Assembly: GCF_003611035.1 (NCBI RefSeq)
Contig: NZ_CP030033.1
Span: 1,798,001-1,862,000 of the forward strand
DNA length: 64,000 nt
Direction of reading: 5' to 3'
Source of the DNA: Cryobacterium soli
GTDB lineage: Bacteria > Actinomycetota > Actinomycetes > Actinomycetales > Microbacteriaceae
A model generated the notes under the pieces. That model saw only the letters and a program-made list of their open reading frames with translations, ran no database searches and was not told the origin of the DNA. The first letter of the stretch is position 1. Each line of letters starts with the position of its first letter. Positions 27,601 to 34,900 of the stretch are shown here, piece after piece. The translations under genes were made by a program, and so were the position numbers.

Positions 27601-27638
27601 CAAACCTGCGCCACGACGACAAACCTGCGCCACGACGA
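27601..27638. repeat. 19-bp tandem repeat, two perfect copies
   Basis: CAAACCTGCGCCACGACGA is repeated exactly at 27601-27619 and 27620-27638. Just before, TCTCGCGGCGCA-like units also repeat (27556-27585). All lie in the 146-bp gap between the amylase stop and the YbaK start. Confidence 0.75.
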
Positions 27639-27674
27639 TTTCCCTGCACCGCTGGCCGAAGTCAGTGGCTCCGG

Positions 27675-28952
27675 TCAGCCGAAGATCGCCCAACCGTGCG
27701 GCGGCACCGTGACCCCGGCCGGGCCGGCGTGGGCCGTGCCGGCCAGCCGCGGGGCCGCATCCGTGTCGACCGGGAGGGCCTCGTCGCTCAAGTTGAGCGC
27801 CACGACCAGGCGGTGGCTGCCATCGGTCACCTCGAACACGTAGCCGGTGTTCGTGAGGGCGAGCGGCCGGCTCGTGGCCGTGTGCAACCACGGGTGCCGC
27901 CGGCGCAGCCCGATCAGCTCCTGGTGCAGCACGAACGTGGCAGCGCCCGCTGGCTCAAGGCCGGCGGGGCTCTCCGGGTAGGCCGGCCGGATGGCGTCGT
28001 CGCCGCCGGCGCGCTGCTCCTTCACGGCCTGCAGACCCCGTTCGTCGCCGTAGTAGATCGCCGGGGTGCCGCCCAGGGTGAGCAGCAGCACGAGGGCGTG
28101 CGCGTGGTGGCGCGCGTCGGGGATCTGGCTGGCCAGCCGGGTCACGTCGTGATTGCCCACGAACGTGTACGGCACGAAGGCGCCCAGGAACGCGTTGTGC
28201 CGGGTGAGCGCCCAGTCCAGCTCGAAGAAGTTGCCCTCGGCCAGGCCGTGCCAGATCGCCTGCCACAGTTCGTACTGGGTGACGGCGTCGACCCCGGATG
28301 CGGCGACGAACGCGGCGTAGTCGCCGTGCAGCACCTCGCCCATCACGTACACCTCCGGGTGGCGCTCGCGCACCCGCGGGAGCACGCCCGCCCAGAACTC
28401 CGCGGGAAGGGCGTAGGCGGCGTCGAGGCGCCAGGCGTCGACGCCCCGGTCGAGCCAGTAGGTCATCACCCCGGTGACGAGGTCGGCGACGGCGGGGTTG
28501 GCGTGGTCGAGGGTCACCAGGGCGTCGTGCCCTTCGAACGCCACGAGTTCGCCGGCGGGCGTGCGCCGGAACAGGGCGTTCTCGGGCGCGGACGGGTCGG
28601 CGAGCGCGGTGACCAGCGGCCCGAACTCGCGGCCCACATGGTTGAAGACCCCGTCGAGCATCACCCGGATGCCGCGGCGGTGTGCCTCGGCGACAAGGTG
28701 CTCGAGGTCGGCGGTGTCGCCGAGCCGGGGATCCACCTCGAGGTAGTCGGTGGTGTCGTAGCCGTGCGTGCGGGAGGTGAACACCGGGCCGAGGGCCAAG
28801 CCGTTGGCGCCGAGCTCGAGGAGGTAGTCCAACCAGGGCACGAGCATCCGCAGCCGGTGCGTCGGCCGGCGGTCGACGCCGGTGACGTCCGCTCCGACGA
28901 AGCCGAGCGGGTACACGTGCCACCAGATCACGTGTTCGGTCCAGTCAGGCAC
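27675..28952 (-). CDS. GH13 alpha-amylase-family glycosidase
   Basis: 425 residues. GH13 barrel: conserved region I DGVFNH (about 100-105), region II DAWRLDAAY with nucleophile Asp177, region III VMGEVLHG with acid Glu206, region IV FVGNHD with Asp269. A small C-terminal beta domain ends at GWAIFG. Short for the family and without signal peptide, so a cytosolic maltodextrin or sucrose-type hydrolase is likely; cyclomaltodextrinase-like is one option. Last chromosomal gene before the prophage. Confidence 0.9.
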   Translation of the reverse strand: MPDWTEHVIWWHVYPLGFVGADVTGVDRRPTHRLRMLVPWLDYLLELGANGLALGPVFTSRTHGYDTTDYLEVDPRLGDTADLEHLVAEAHRRGIRVMLDGVFNHVGREFGPLVTALADPSAPENALFRRTPAGELVAFEGHDALVTLDHANPAVADLVTGVMTYWLDRGVDAWRLDAAYALPAEFWAGVLPRVRERHPEVYVMGEVLHGDYAAFVAASGVDAVTQYELWQAIWHGLAEGNFFELDWALTRHNAFLGAFVPYTFVGNHDVTRLASQIPDARHHAHALVLLLTLGGTPAIYYGDERGLQAVKEQRAGGDDAIRPAYPESPAGLEPAGAATFVLHQELIGLRRRHPWLHTATSRPLALTNTGYVFEVTDGSHRLVVALNLSDEALPVDTDAAPRLAGTAHAGPAGVTVPPHGWAIFG

Positions 28953-28989
28953 GCCTCGACCCTACCGCGGCCACTGGCGCAGGGGGATG

Positions 28990-29021
28990 AAAAAAGGACC
29001 GGAGCCTCTCGGCTTCGGTCC
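28990..29021 (-). terminator. Intrinsic terminator of the target tRNA-Thr gene
   Basis: On the minus strand an 11-bp stem (29021-29011 with 29006-28996, one mismatch) with a GAGA loop is followed by six T (28995-28990). It lies directly after the tRNA-Thr 3' fragment, so it is the original terminator left on the chromosome side of the insertion. Confidence 0.75.
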
Positions 29022-29025
29022 GTGT

Positions 29026-29075
29026 TGGGGCCGCCTATCAGAATCGAACTGATGACCTATTCATTACGAGAGAGA
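29026..29075 (-). other. Prophage attachment site (left junction): 3' part of tRNA-Thr(CGT)
   Basis: Reading the minus strand, the anticodon loop CTCGTAA, the variable loop, the T-arm ATCAG-TTCGATT-CTGAT, the acceptor strand AGGCGGC and CCA (29028-29026) are all present. The 5' half (acceptor, D-arm) is absent: upstream sequence does not match a tRNA beyond the anticodon stem. This is what remains when a phage integrates into a tRNA gene and supplies a new 3' end at its other side. The intact tRNA should be at the right junction, outside the window. Confidence 0.8.
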
Positions 29076-29123
29076 CAGCATCCCCTCGGCCTGACTCGGC
29101 TGGACTCGGGCGGCCCCGGGATT

Positions 29124-30311
29124 TCAACGATCTGACGGTTCTGCGTTCTGCCTGACTCGGCTGGGTTCGGCGTCATAGGGTGCAACATAGGGTGCAGCGG
29201 GCAGGTCCATCGCATCCATGAGCGCCTGCTCACGCTCGGCCAGCGGGTGCACGTAGGTGCGGTAGGTGAAGGACGCATCCGCATGCCCGAGGATCTTGGC
29301 CGTGACCGCCACGTCGCCATTGCTGTCGCTGATCAGGTGCGTCGCCGCGGTGTGCCGAGACTTGTACCGGCGGGCATCCTCGAGCCCGGCCGACGCGAGG
29401 AGCGCGTGCCAGAGCTTCGTGTCCATCTTCGCGTCGACGGGCTTGCCGTTCGACTGAGGGAACATGAGCGCGACGGGCTGCCCCTGGTAGCTCCAGCCCA
29501 CCCACTCATCGCCGACCTGGGCCATGAGTCGCATCTGCTCCCTGCGGTGCTCGACCAGGAGCGCCGCGAGGGACTTGGGCAGCGTGATCTCCCGCTCCCC
29601 CGCCGCAGTCTTGGCGGCGTCCTGCAGGTAGAGGCCCTGGCCGGTGGCGCGCAGCAGCTGGTGGCGGATGGTGAGCACGCCGGTCTTCGCATCGAAGTCG
29701 GGCCACGTCAGCCCGAGCGCCTCGGCCGGCCGCAGCCCGAGGCGCACTGAGAGGTGCCAGCGCGCCCGGTTCCGGCCGACAGCGGCCGCGAGGATCGCGT
29801 CCCGGTCCTCTCGTGAGAACGCCGAGGTGTTCGGCTTCCCCTGCGGCTCCAGCTCGACGCGGAGGGCCGGGTTGAACGGGATGTGCCCACGCTGGGCGGC
29901 AACGTTCAGGGCGGTCTTGAGCGGCGCCAGGTAGCGGCGCTGCGACGCGGGCTTCACGTTGAGGTCGACGACCCACTGCTCGAGCCGCTCGGCGGTGAGC
30001 GCGGACAGCTTGATCGACCCGAGCTCAGGGATGATCTTGTTCGTGATGACCCAGGCGTTCAGCGCCGCCGTCGTCGGCCGCGCCTTCGTCACGTTCTCCG
30101 ACCAGTGATTCATCCACTGGGCGACGGTCGGCACCTTCCCGGCGACGAGCCGGCCGTCGTCGCGCCGGTTGAGGAGTTCGCGCTTCTCCTGCGCGCACAG
30201 CGCCTTGGTCTTGTGGTAGCGGGTGTACTTCCTCTTGCCGTTCACGGTGACGTAGCCGCGCCACCCCTTGTCGGTCTTGGACATCGACCCTTCGCCCTTG
30301 GCGGCTCTCAT
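29124..30311 (-). CDS. int: Tyrosine site-specific integrase
   Basis: 395 residues from ATG at 30311, overlapping the ImmA stop as ATGA. N-terminal arm-binding domain (KGWRGYVTVNGKRKY), core-binding SAM-like domain (about 60-150), catalytic domain with Arg194 (GLRPAEALGL), Lys235, Arg319, His343 (LGHAD) and nucleophile Tyr353 (YRTYVHP). The usual HxxR box reads YKSR, so its first His is Tyr316. Recombines attP with the tRNA-Thr gene 50 bp downstream of its stop. Confidence 0.95.
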   Translation of the reverse strand: MRAAKGEGSMSKTDKGWRGYVTVNGKRKYTRYHKTKALCAQEKRELLNRRDDGRLVAGKVPTVAQWMNHWSENVTKARPTTAALNAWVITNKIIPELGSIKLSALTAERLEQWVVDLNVKPASQRRYLAPLKTALNVAAQRGHIPFNPALRVELEPQGKPNTSAFSREDRDAILAAAVGRNRARWHLSVRLGLRPAEALGLTWPDFDAKTGVLTIRHQLLRATGQGLYLQDAAKTAAGEREITLPKSLAALLVEHRREQMRLMAQVGDEWVGWSYQGQPVALMFPQSNGKPVDAKMDTKLWHALLASAGLEDARRYKSRHTAATHLISDSNGDVAVTAKILGHADASFTYRTYVHPLAEREQALMDAMDLPAAPYVAPYDAEPSRVRQNAEPSDR

Positions 30312-30700
30312 GCGCTGTCCTTCTGTCCGTTGATGTAGGCGAGCAGGATGTCGCCGGTGACCTGGAGGTCGATGGCCCACTCGCGGGGGTCTGACGACCA
30401 CATGGTGAGCTGGCGCAGGCGCTCGGCGGGGATCAGCCGGCGGGAGGCGGCAAGGTCCGCACGACGCTCCTGGCGGATCGACCACACCCCATCTGTGCGC
30501 CGGTCGTCGGCGAGGTAGTGGGCGATCTCGTGCGCGAGCACGCTGCGCTCCGTGGCGACCTTCATGCCGCGGCGCAGCAGGATGATTTTCCGGCCGGGGA
30601 TGTACATGCCGAAGTTGGCGCGAAGTGATTGGTAGGCGACGGTGAGGCCGAGTTGTTCGGCGTGCTCGTGAGGGTCGTAGACATCAGTCGTCGAATTCAT
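30308..30700 (-). CDS. immA: ImmA/IrrE-family metallopeptidase
   Basis: 130 residues from ATG at 30700; a TTG directly before it is an alternative. Zinc site HEIAH at 57-61 with the downstream Glu in ERRADLAAS. In ICEBs1 and related phages ImmA cuts the repressor to trigger excision, so here it should act on the HTH repressor encoded just upstream, whose gene overlaps it by 17 bp. It also overlaps the integrase gene by 4 bp. Confidence 0.9.
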   Translation of the reverse strand: MNSTTDVYDPHEHAEQLGLTVAYQSLRANFGMYIPGRKIILLRRGMKVATERSVLAHEIAHYLADDRRTDGVWSIRQERRADLAASRRLIPAERLRQLTMWSSDPREWAIDLQVTGDILLAYINGQKDSA

Positions 30701-31169
30701 CAATCTCTATTACCGACTCCCCCGATTTGGCAACGGCGCCCAGCTGTTCGGCTTCGTCCTCGGTTGGAGTCTGGCGCAGGCGGGTGACATTGCTGCGCTC
30801 GCTCATCGCGGGGTGGCTCTCGTCGAGGGGTGTTTCGAGCATGCTCGACTGGCCCTTCTGGACGCGGCGCACGATCTCCTGCGCGATCTCTAGTTCCGAG
30901 AATTCGCGTAGCTGGAACTGGCGCGGCTCCACGCCTGCGCGTTCGATGTCGCTCTGGTCCAGGTAGCCAGCGCCGACCAACGCGTTGAGCGGGTTCACTC
31001 CATATGCGCGGGCCACGTCGACAACTTGGCGGGGGCGCGGGTATGCCTGCCCGGATAGCCATCTGCTGATTGTTGAGTCGGGTATGCCCGTGCGCTGGGA
31101 GATGATGCGGTTGGTGTCCGCGTCGGTGATGATGCGCAGGTATTCGGCCCAGTTCAAAGTCTCATCCAC
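30684..31169 (-). CDS. HTH repressor (prophage immunity)
   Basis: 161 residues from GTG at 31169. XRE-type helix-turn-helix at about 18-60 (NRIISQRTGIPDSTISRWLSG), then a linker and an acidic C-terminus with no protease or LexA-type domain. The GTG is preferred over ATG at 31190 because a good -10 (TACAGT) ends 6 nt before it and there is no ribosome site, implying a leaderless message. Probably binds the palindromes in its own promoter. Cleavage by ImmA would replace RecA-driven self-cleavage. Confidence 0.85.
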   Translation of the reverse strand: MDETLNWAEYLRIITDADTNRIISQRTGIPDSTISRWLSGQAYPRPRQVVDVARAYGVNPLNALVGAGYLDQSDIERAGVEPRQFQLREFSELEIAQEIVRRVQKGQSSMLETPLDESHPAMSERSNVTRLRQTPTEDEAEQLGAVAKSGESVIEIDEFDD

Positions 31170-31172
31170 GTA

Positions 31173-31205
31173 GATACTGTATCGCAGCATTGCAGTTTTG
31201 CAATG
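31173..31205 (-). promoter_or_regulatory. Leaderless repressor promoter with two palindromic operators
   Basis: On the minus strand TTGCAA (31205-31200... within the first palindrome), a 16-nt spacer, TACAGT, then 6 nt to the GTG start. The -35 lies in CATTGCA-GTTT-TGCAATG (31188-31205, 7-bp arms) and the -10 in GATAC-T-GTATC (31173-31183). Repressor binding to either palindrome would block its own promoter. Confidence 0.6.
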
Positions 31206-31258
31206 ACTTTCCGAATGAACATCGGCGTAAAGACGGGGATGTGTGCCGCGACACGCCG

Positions 31259-31313
31259 ATTGCAGATATGCACGGTCCATGCGATTCCGCAACAAACACC
31301 TATGGTTGTGGAC
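31259..31313 (+). promoter_or_regulatory. Second operator copy and leaderless rightward early promoter
   Basis: ATTGCAGATATGCA (31259-31272) matches 12 of 14 bases of ATTGCAGTTTTGCA in the first operator (31189-31202). Further right TATGGT (31301-31306) ends 7 nt before the ATG at 31314, which lacks a ribosome site. Together they suggest the start of the lytic transcript, controlled by the same repressor. Confidence 0.5.
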
Positions 31314-31577
31314 ATGCAAACAGTCCCCGTTACCACAACTGCCAAGCCGGCACTGGTCCTGAACCGGCGACAGCTTGACGCACTTCGTAAGGCGAACGGC
31401 ATCGAGACCGAGGCTGAACTGGCCCGGATCATCGGCGTCCGGCCGGAAACGCTGTGGCGGGCCACGAAGGGTGAGCCCATCTCGGGCATCTTCGCGGCGA
31501 GCGTGAAGATCGCTTTCCCGCACGCCTCGTTGGACAGCCTCTTCAGCGCCGTCTCAGAACGCGCCCTGGCTTCCTGA
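31314..31577 (+). CDS. Cro-like small DNA-binding protein
   Basis: 87 residues from ATG at 31314 (ATG at 31302 also in frame). A helix-turn-helix is seen at ETEAELARIIGVRPETLWRATKGE, followed by a C-terminal helix ending SAVSERALAS. Size, position divergent from the repressor and first place in the rightward operon fit a Cro-type regulator that favours lytic growth. Its stop overlaps the next start by one base (TGATG). Confidence 0.7.
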   Translation: MQTVPVTTTAKPALVLNRRQLDALRKANGIETEAELARIIGVRPETLWRATKGEPISGIFAASVKIAFPHASLDSLFSAVSERALAS

Positions 31578-31783
31578 TGGCTGCCGTCGTTGAGTCGGTC
31601 CGCCTCTACACGGTCGCCACTGTGGCGCAGCGTTTAGAGGTCGGCGTCGACTGGGTTTACGAGCGCATCGCCTCGGGGGTTCTCCCCGTGGTCGAGCTCG
31701 GAGACACGCGACGCAATCAGCGCATCCGGGCTGACCATCTGCAGGAGTTCATCAACTCCCGCACCTTCGGCCAGGCCAAGTAA
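31577..31783 (+). CDS. Excisionase-like HTH protein
   Basis: 68 residues. A winged-helix MerR/excisionase pattern: TVATVAQRLEVGVDWVYERIASGVLPVVELG, then a basic wing RRNQRIRADHL. The small size and the location in the lytic operon suggest a recombination directionality factor for the integrase, though a generic helix-turn-helix regulator is possible. A 7-bp hairpin (GCCCCTC-GTCCT-GAGGGGC) follows about 15 bp after its stop. Confidence 0.65.
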   Translation: MAAVVESVRLYTVATVAQRLEVGVDWVYERIASGVLPVVELGDTRRNQRIRADHLQEFINSRTFGQAK

Positions 31784-32267
31784 CACCCCCAATTCTTGCC
31801 CCTCGTCCTGAGGGGCATCCGCCGGCGTGCCCGCATGCCCTGAACGCACGACCAGTGAATGCCGTGAGGCACCTGTCTATGGCCCCAGGAGCCACCGGAA
31901 AGTCCGGCACGGCTGGGTGCAGCAGCAAATTGATAACTCAAGACAGCGCAGCGACAAGGATATTTACCCCGCCACACGGGGCACCGGGAACGAATTGGTG
32001 CAGGCGGAGGTCGAGCAGTACGGCGAGAGGGAGCGGCCATCCGAGGCCAGGCCCCGCCAGGAACGTAGTCGCGGCGTGTGCATGACGAGCAGGTCTGTCC
32101 CTGCGTCGCATGTGGCTTTACGGGGAATGGCCCGAATGAACCCATTCGAGCGGCGCGTCCCTTGAGGAGTGCCCGGGGGTGGATCCCGGCGTCGCACTCG
32201 CACAACACAACAACGGCCCCCTGCACGAACAGGGGGCCTCACTCATTGCTCCACGGAAGGAACGAAC
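31784..32267 (+). other. 484-bp non-coding stretch with two hairpins
   Basis: No convincing gene on either strand: open frames here lack ribosome sites and phage-like composition. Near the left edge a 7-bp hairpin may end the immunity-region transcript. Near the right edge GGCCCCCTG (32215-32223) pairs perfectly with 32230-32238. A few AT-rich patches (31925-31975) could hold a promoter for the early genes, but none is clear. Confidence 0.5.
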
Positions 32268-32651
32268 ATGCCTGAACAGAATAGCAAGACGCAATCCCAG
32301 CTCGCCCAGATCAAGCTCCACGGGACCGTAGACCGGAACCACAGCCGCACCGGCAAGCCATCCGGGCAGATCAAGTGTGCCGATGGATTCACCGTCTCCG
32401 TCCAGGCGGGCGCGGGCATGTACTGCTCACCCCGACCCGATGGGTACGGCGACGGCGCGGCATCCCGGGACTTCGCCGGACCGTACGACCTCGCAGAGGT
32501 TGGCTTCCCCAGTGAGCGCCCCGAACCGTGGGCCGAGTGGGAAGAGTACTGCGAAAGCCCCGACGACCCGACCGCCACGGTCTACGCACACGTCCCGTTC
32601 GAGTCCATCCGCGAGTTGATCGAACTGCATGGTGGCGAGGTCACCTCATGA
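32268..32651 (+). CDS. Phage early protein, unknown function
   Basis: 127 residues from ATG at 32268 with a strong GGAAGGA site. Polar N-terminus, then a segment with aromatic and Gly residues (GAGMYCSPRPDGYG) and an acidic C-terminal half rich in Trp, Glu and Pro (RPEPWAEWEEYCE). No recognised domain. First of a run of nine genes that overlap by 1-4 bases, so translation is coupled. Confidence 0.75.
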   Translation: MPEQNSKTQSQLAQIKLHGTVDRNHSRTGKPSGQIKCADGFTVSVQAGAGMYCSPRPDGYGDGAASRDFAGPYDLAEVGFPSERPEPWAEWEEYCESPDDPTATVYAHVPFESIRELIELHGGEVTS

Positions 32652-33007
32652 CCACCGTCCCGCAGATCCGCCCGGACGACACCCCGCGCGCTCGCCTGTC
32701 CGACCCGGTGCAGTCGCACATGGCTGCCGACAGGTCGCAGCGCACGATCAAGGGCGCGTCCAAGGCGGTGCTGGTGCTCGTCTACCTGCAGGACTGCCTC
32801 AGCGGTTCGCAGATCAACGCCGAGTATGCGCACAGCCGGGAGCACTTTCGCTTCCCCCAGGTCGCCGCTGACACCCCGCGCAAGCGTGCGTCGGACCTCT
32901 GCAACGACGGCTTCCTCGAGGCGACCGGCACTCAGAAGGCGATCCGCCTGCAGGAGCGCATCTTCACCATCACCGAGCAAGGCAAGAGAGAGATAGGCGT
33001 GCGATGA
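32648..33007 (+). CDS. Phage early protein, winged-helix-like
   Basis: 119 residues, ATGA overlap with the gene before. A helical middle (SKAVLVLVYLQDC, INAEYAHS) and a C-terminal DTPRKRASDLCNDGFLEATG... then IFTITEQGKREIGVR resemble the final helix and wing of a small winged-helix domain. Function not known; may bind DNA. Confidence 0.7.
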   Translation: MTTVPQIRPDDTPRARLSDPVQSHMAADRSQRTIKGASKAVLVLVYLQDCLSGSQINAEYAHSREHFRFPQVAADTPRKRASDLCNDGFLEATGTQKAIRLQERIFTITEQGKREIGVR

Positions 33008-33318
33008 CTGACCCAGCTGAAATCGAACCGACCAGCGACGAGCGCATGACGATGGCCGAATGGAGCGCGATCCGCAATGCGGTGTCGGGCAAGCTGCGGT
33101 CCGTCTCATCCATCGGCGAGAAGGCGGCCATCGACGCCGCCGAGGCAATGCTCGGCGCCGGGTGGGTGTCGCCCACCAACGTCAGAGCGTGGCTCGCCGC
33201 TGAGGAGGTCCTGAGAGAGGAACGCATCGCCGCCGCGGCTGAGGTTGAGGCCGTGCGGATGGCGAACCGGCCGCGAATCGACATCGCAGTGCCGCGAGGC
33301 GCTGGGTTCCCACGATGA
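33004..33318 (+). CDS. Phage early protein, unknown function
   Basis: 104 residues overlapping the gene before by 4 bp. Helical and charged (MTMAEWSAIRNAVSGKL, LAAEEVLREERIAAAAEVEAV), with a short basic/proline tail. No known motif or cysteine. Lies in the coupled early operon; role unknown. Confidence 0.7.
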   Translation: MTDPAEIEPTSDERMTMAEWSAIRNAVSGKLRSVSSIGEKAAIDAAEAMLGAGWVSPTNVRAWLAAEEVLREERIAAAAEVEAVRMANRPRIDIAVPRGAGFPR

Positions 33319-33635
33319 CCCGCATGGAGACCCGCGGCGAACGTCTCGCCCGGAAGCCCCCGAAGCGCCGCCGCACCTGGATCCCCGTCCTGCCCGGCTA
33401 CCTGTCCAACCTCGACCGCATGGACGGTCTAACCGAAAGGACCACCATGGCGACCTCAGGCGAGGACACGCAAACCGTCGAACGCGAGATGACCTGCAGA
33501 CACGAAGTCATCCACTTCAACCTCGACACCCGCTGCTTCTGGTCCGGGCTGGTGGAGGTCCACATCACCTCCGACGACTGGGCCACATGGGAGTGCGGGA
33601 ACAAGCACACCACGCAGTTCAAGTGGGAGGGCTGA
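33315..33635 (+). CDS. Phage early protein with possible zinc-binding pair
   Basis: 106 residues. Basic N-terminal 25 residues (RLARKPPKRRRTW), then a compact C-terminal half carrying CRHEVIHF, TRCFW and WECGNKH. Spacing of Cys and His would allow one zinc site. An internal ATG with GAAAGGACC upstream (33447) could give a 62-residue product containing only this half. Function unknown. Confidence 0.7.
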   Translation: MTRMETRGERLARKPPKRRRTWIPVLPGYLSNLDRMDGLTERTTMATSGEDTQTVEREMTCRHEVIHFNLDTRCFWSGLVEVHITSDDWATWECGNKHTTQFKWEG

Positions 33636-33799
33636 TGCGCGCGCTGTGGGTCCTCTTCCTCCTCGGCATCTTTTGGGCGTTCGTCTCCTCGGCGCTCGTC
33701 CTGCCGCACCTCATGATCATCCTCCCCACCCCGGGCCTGATCAGCCCGCTCATGATCCTCCCGTTCATTTACCCAACAGAAAGCAGTGACCAGCCATGA
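33635..33799 (+). CDS. Small phage membrane protein
   Basis: 54 residues from ATG at 33635, one-base overlap with the previous stop. Almost entirely hydrophobic: one span at LWVLFLLGIFWAFVSSALVL and a second at MIILPTPGLISPLMILPF. No partner known. Such small membrane proteins are frequent in early regions of actinophages; a role in superinfection exclusion is possible but unproven. Confidence 0.6.
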   Translation: MRALWVLFLLGIFWAFVSSALVLPHLMIILPTPGLISPLMILPFIYPTESSDQP

Positions 33800-34224
33800 C
33801 CGTCACCAACCTCTATGCGAAGTACCTGCAGGCCGATCGAATGAACAAGATCGCAGAAGCCGCCGGGGTGCGCGTGGATTACGCGCGACTTGACAATGGC
33901 GACAGCATCAATTCAGACGTCACCTTGCAGTGCAGCATCCTCAACGTGGGGTTTTCCGCCGAGGGTGAGGCCAACGAAGAGGCCGCCGAGCGGCTAATGC
34001 TGGCTTCTCCGAGCCTAATCATGGAACGCAAGAACGGGCTGATCTATCTAACTGGCATCACGAGCCAGGGCATCACCTACAAGTTCTACACCGGCGGTGG
34101 CGTCTGTGAGCGCGTGCAGGTCGGTACGAGAATCCTCCCCGCCGAACCCGCAAAGCCCGCACGCGAAGAGCCGATCTTCGAGGTCCGCTGCATCGACCCC
34201 CTGAATGCGCTGGTGACCGCATGA
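33796..34224 (+). CDS. Phage early protein, unknown function
   Basis: 142 residues, ATGA overlap. Starts with NLYAKYLQADRMNKIAEAAGV, a helical segment, followed by mixed beta strands (TLQCSILNVGFSAEG, LIYLTGITSQGITYKFYTGG) and a Pro/Ala/Lys linker near the end. No known motif. Codon use slightly less GC-biased than neighbours. Confidence 0.7.
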   Translation: MTVTNLYAKYLQADRMNKIAEAAGVRVDYARLDNGDSINSDVTLQCSILNVGFSAEGEANEEAAERLMLASPSLIMERKNGLIYLTGITSQGITYKFYTGGGVCERVQVGTRILPAEPAKPAREEPIFEVRCIDPLNALVTA

Positions 34225-34811
34225 GCATCGGCACGAGCGAGGGCCTCACGTCCTCATCCGCTCAGCACCTCACCCCACGCCGCGTCGTCGGCATCGACCT
34301 CTCGATGACGTCGACCGGGCTCGCGCTGATCAGCGACGGCAGCGTGCACACTCACGTGGTCAAGTCGAAGTCCGACGCCGGGACGCTCAACAGCTTCCTC
34401 GAACGGTCCCACCTGATCGCCCGCACCATCGACGCAAAGATCGGCATCGGCGTGAGCGACCTCGTTGTGATCGAGGGTATGTCGTTCGGGTCCAAGTCCC
34501 GCTCGCTGGACAAGATCCACGGGCACTGGTGGATGGTGGTGCAGTTCCTGTGCGACTTCCTCGTGCAGGAGCCGGTGGTCATCGCCCCGTCTGCTCGGGC
34601 CAAGTACGCCACGGGCAAGGGCAACGCGTCGAAGGATGCCGTCCTCGCCGCCGCCATCAAGCGCTACCCCCTGGCGGCCATCACGGGCAACGACATCGCT
34701 GACGCCGTGATCCTCGCAGCGATGGGCGCTCGTCACATCGGGCAGCCGATCGAGGAGTCACTGCCGCAGGTGAACCTCACCGCGATGGAAGCCGTGAGGT
34801 GGACCTCGTGA
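34221..34811 (+). CDS. RuvC-like Holliday junction resolvase
   Basis: 196 residues. RNase H fold acidic residues are visible: Asp26 in GIDLSMTSTG, Glu85 in VVIEGMSFG, and Asp158/Asp161 in GNDIADA. Resolves branched DNA during phage recombination or before packaging. It opens the recombination block with YqaJ and RecT downstream, separated only by a 30-residue gene. Confidence 0.85.
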   Translation: MSIGTSEGLTSSSAQHLTPRRVVGIDLSMTSTGLALISDGSVHTHVVKSKSDAGTLNSFLERSHLIARTIDAKIGIGVSDLVVIEGMSFGSKSRSLDKIHGHWWMVVQFLCDFLVQEPVVIAPSARAKYATGKGNASKDAVLAAAIKRYPLAAITGNDIADAVILAAMGARHIGQPIEESLPQVNLTAMEAVRWTS

Positions 34812-34900
34812 GCAGCTGGGCCAGACAGCGCCCGGACGCCGCCGAGCTCACCGTCGACGACTACGACGAGTTGCCCGAGCAGGAAGCGGCCGACCGATGA
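34808..34900 (+). CDS. Very small phage protein, 30 residues
   Basis: GTG at 34808 overlaps the RuvC-like stop (GTGA) and its own stop overlaps the YqaJ start (ATGA), so it fills exactly the gap in a translationally coupled chain. Sequence is acidic toward the end (TVDDYDELPEQEAADR). Whether the peptide has a function or only passes ribosomes on is unclear. Confidence 0.55.
   Translation: MSSWARQRPDAAELTVDDYDELPEQEAADR

Noticed and set aside
31827..32165. 112-codon frame in the gap after the excisionase-like gene
   Set aside because: No ribosome site, composition unlike phage genes, rich in Arg/Ser/Pro; more likely non-coding.
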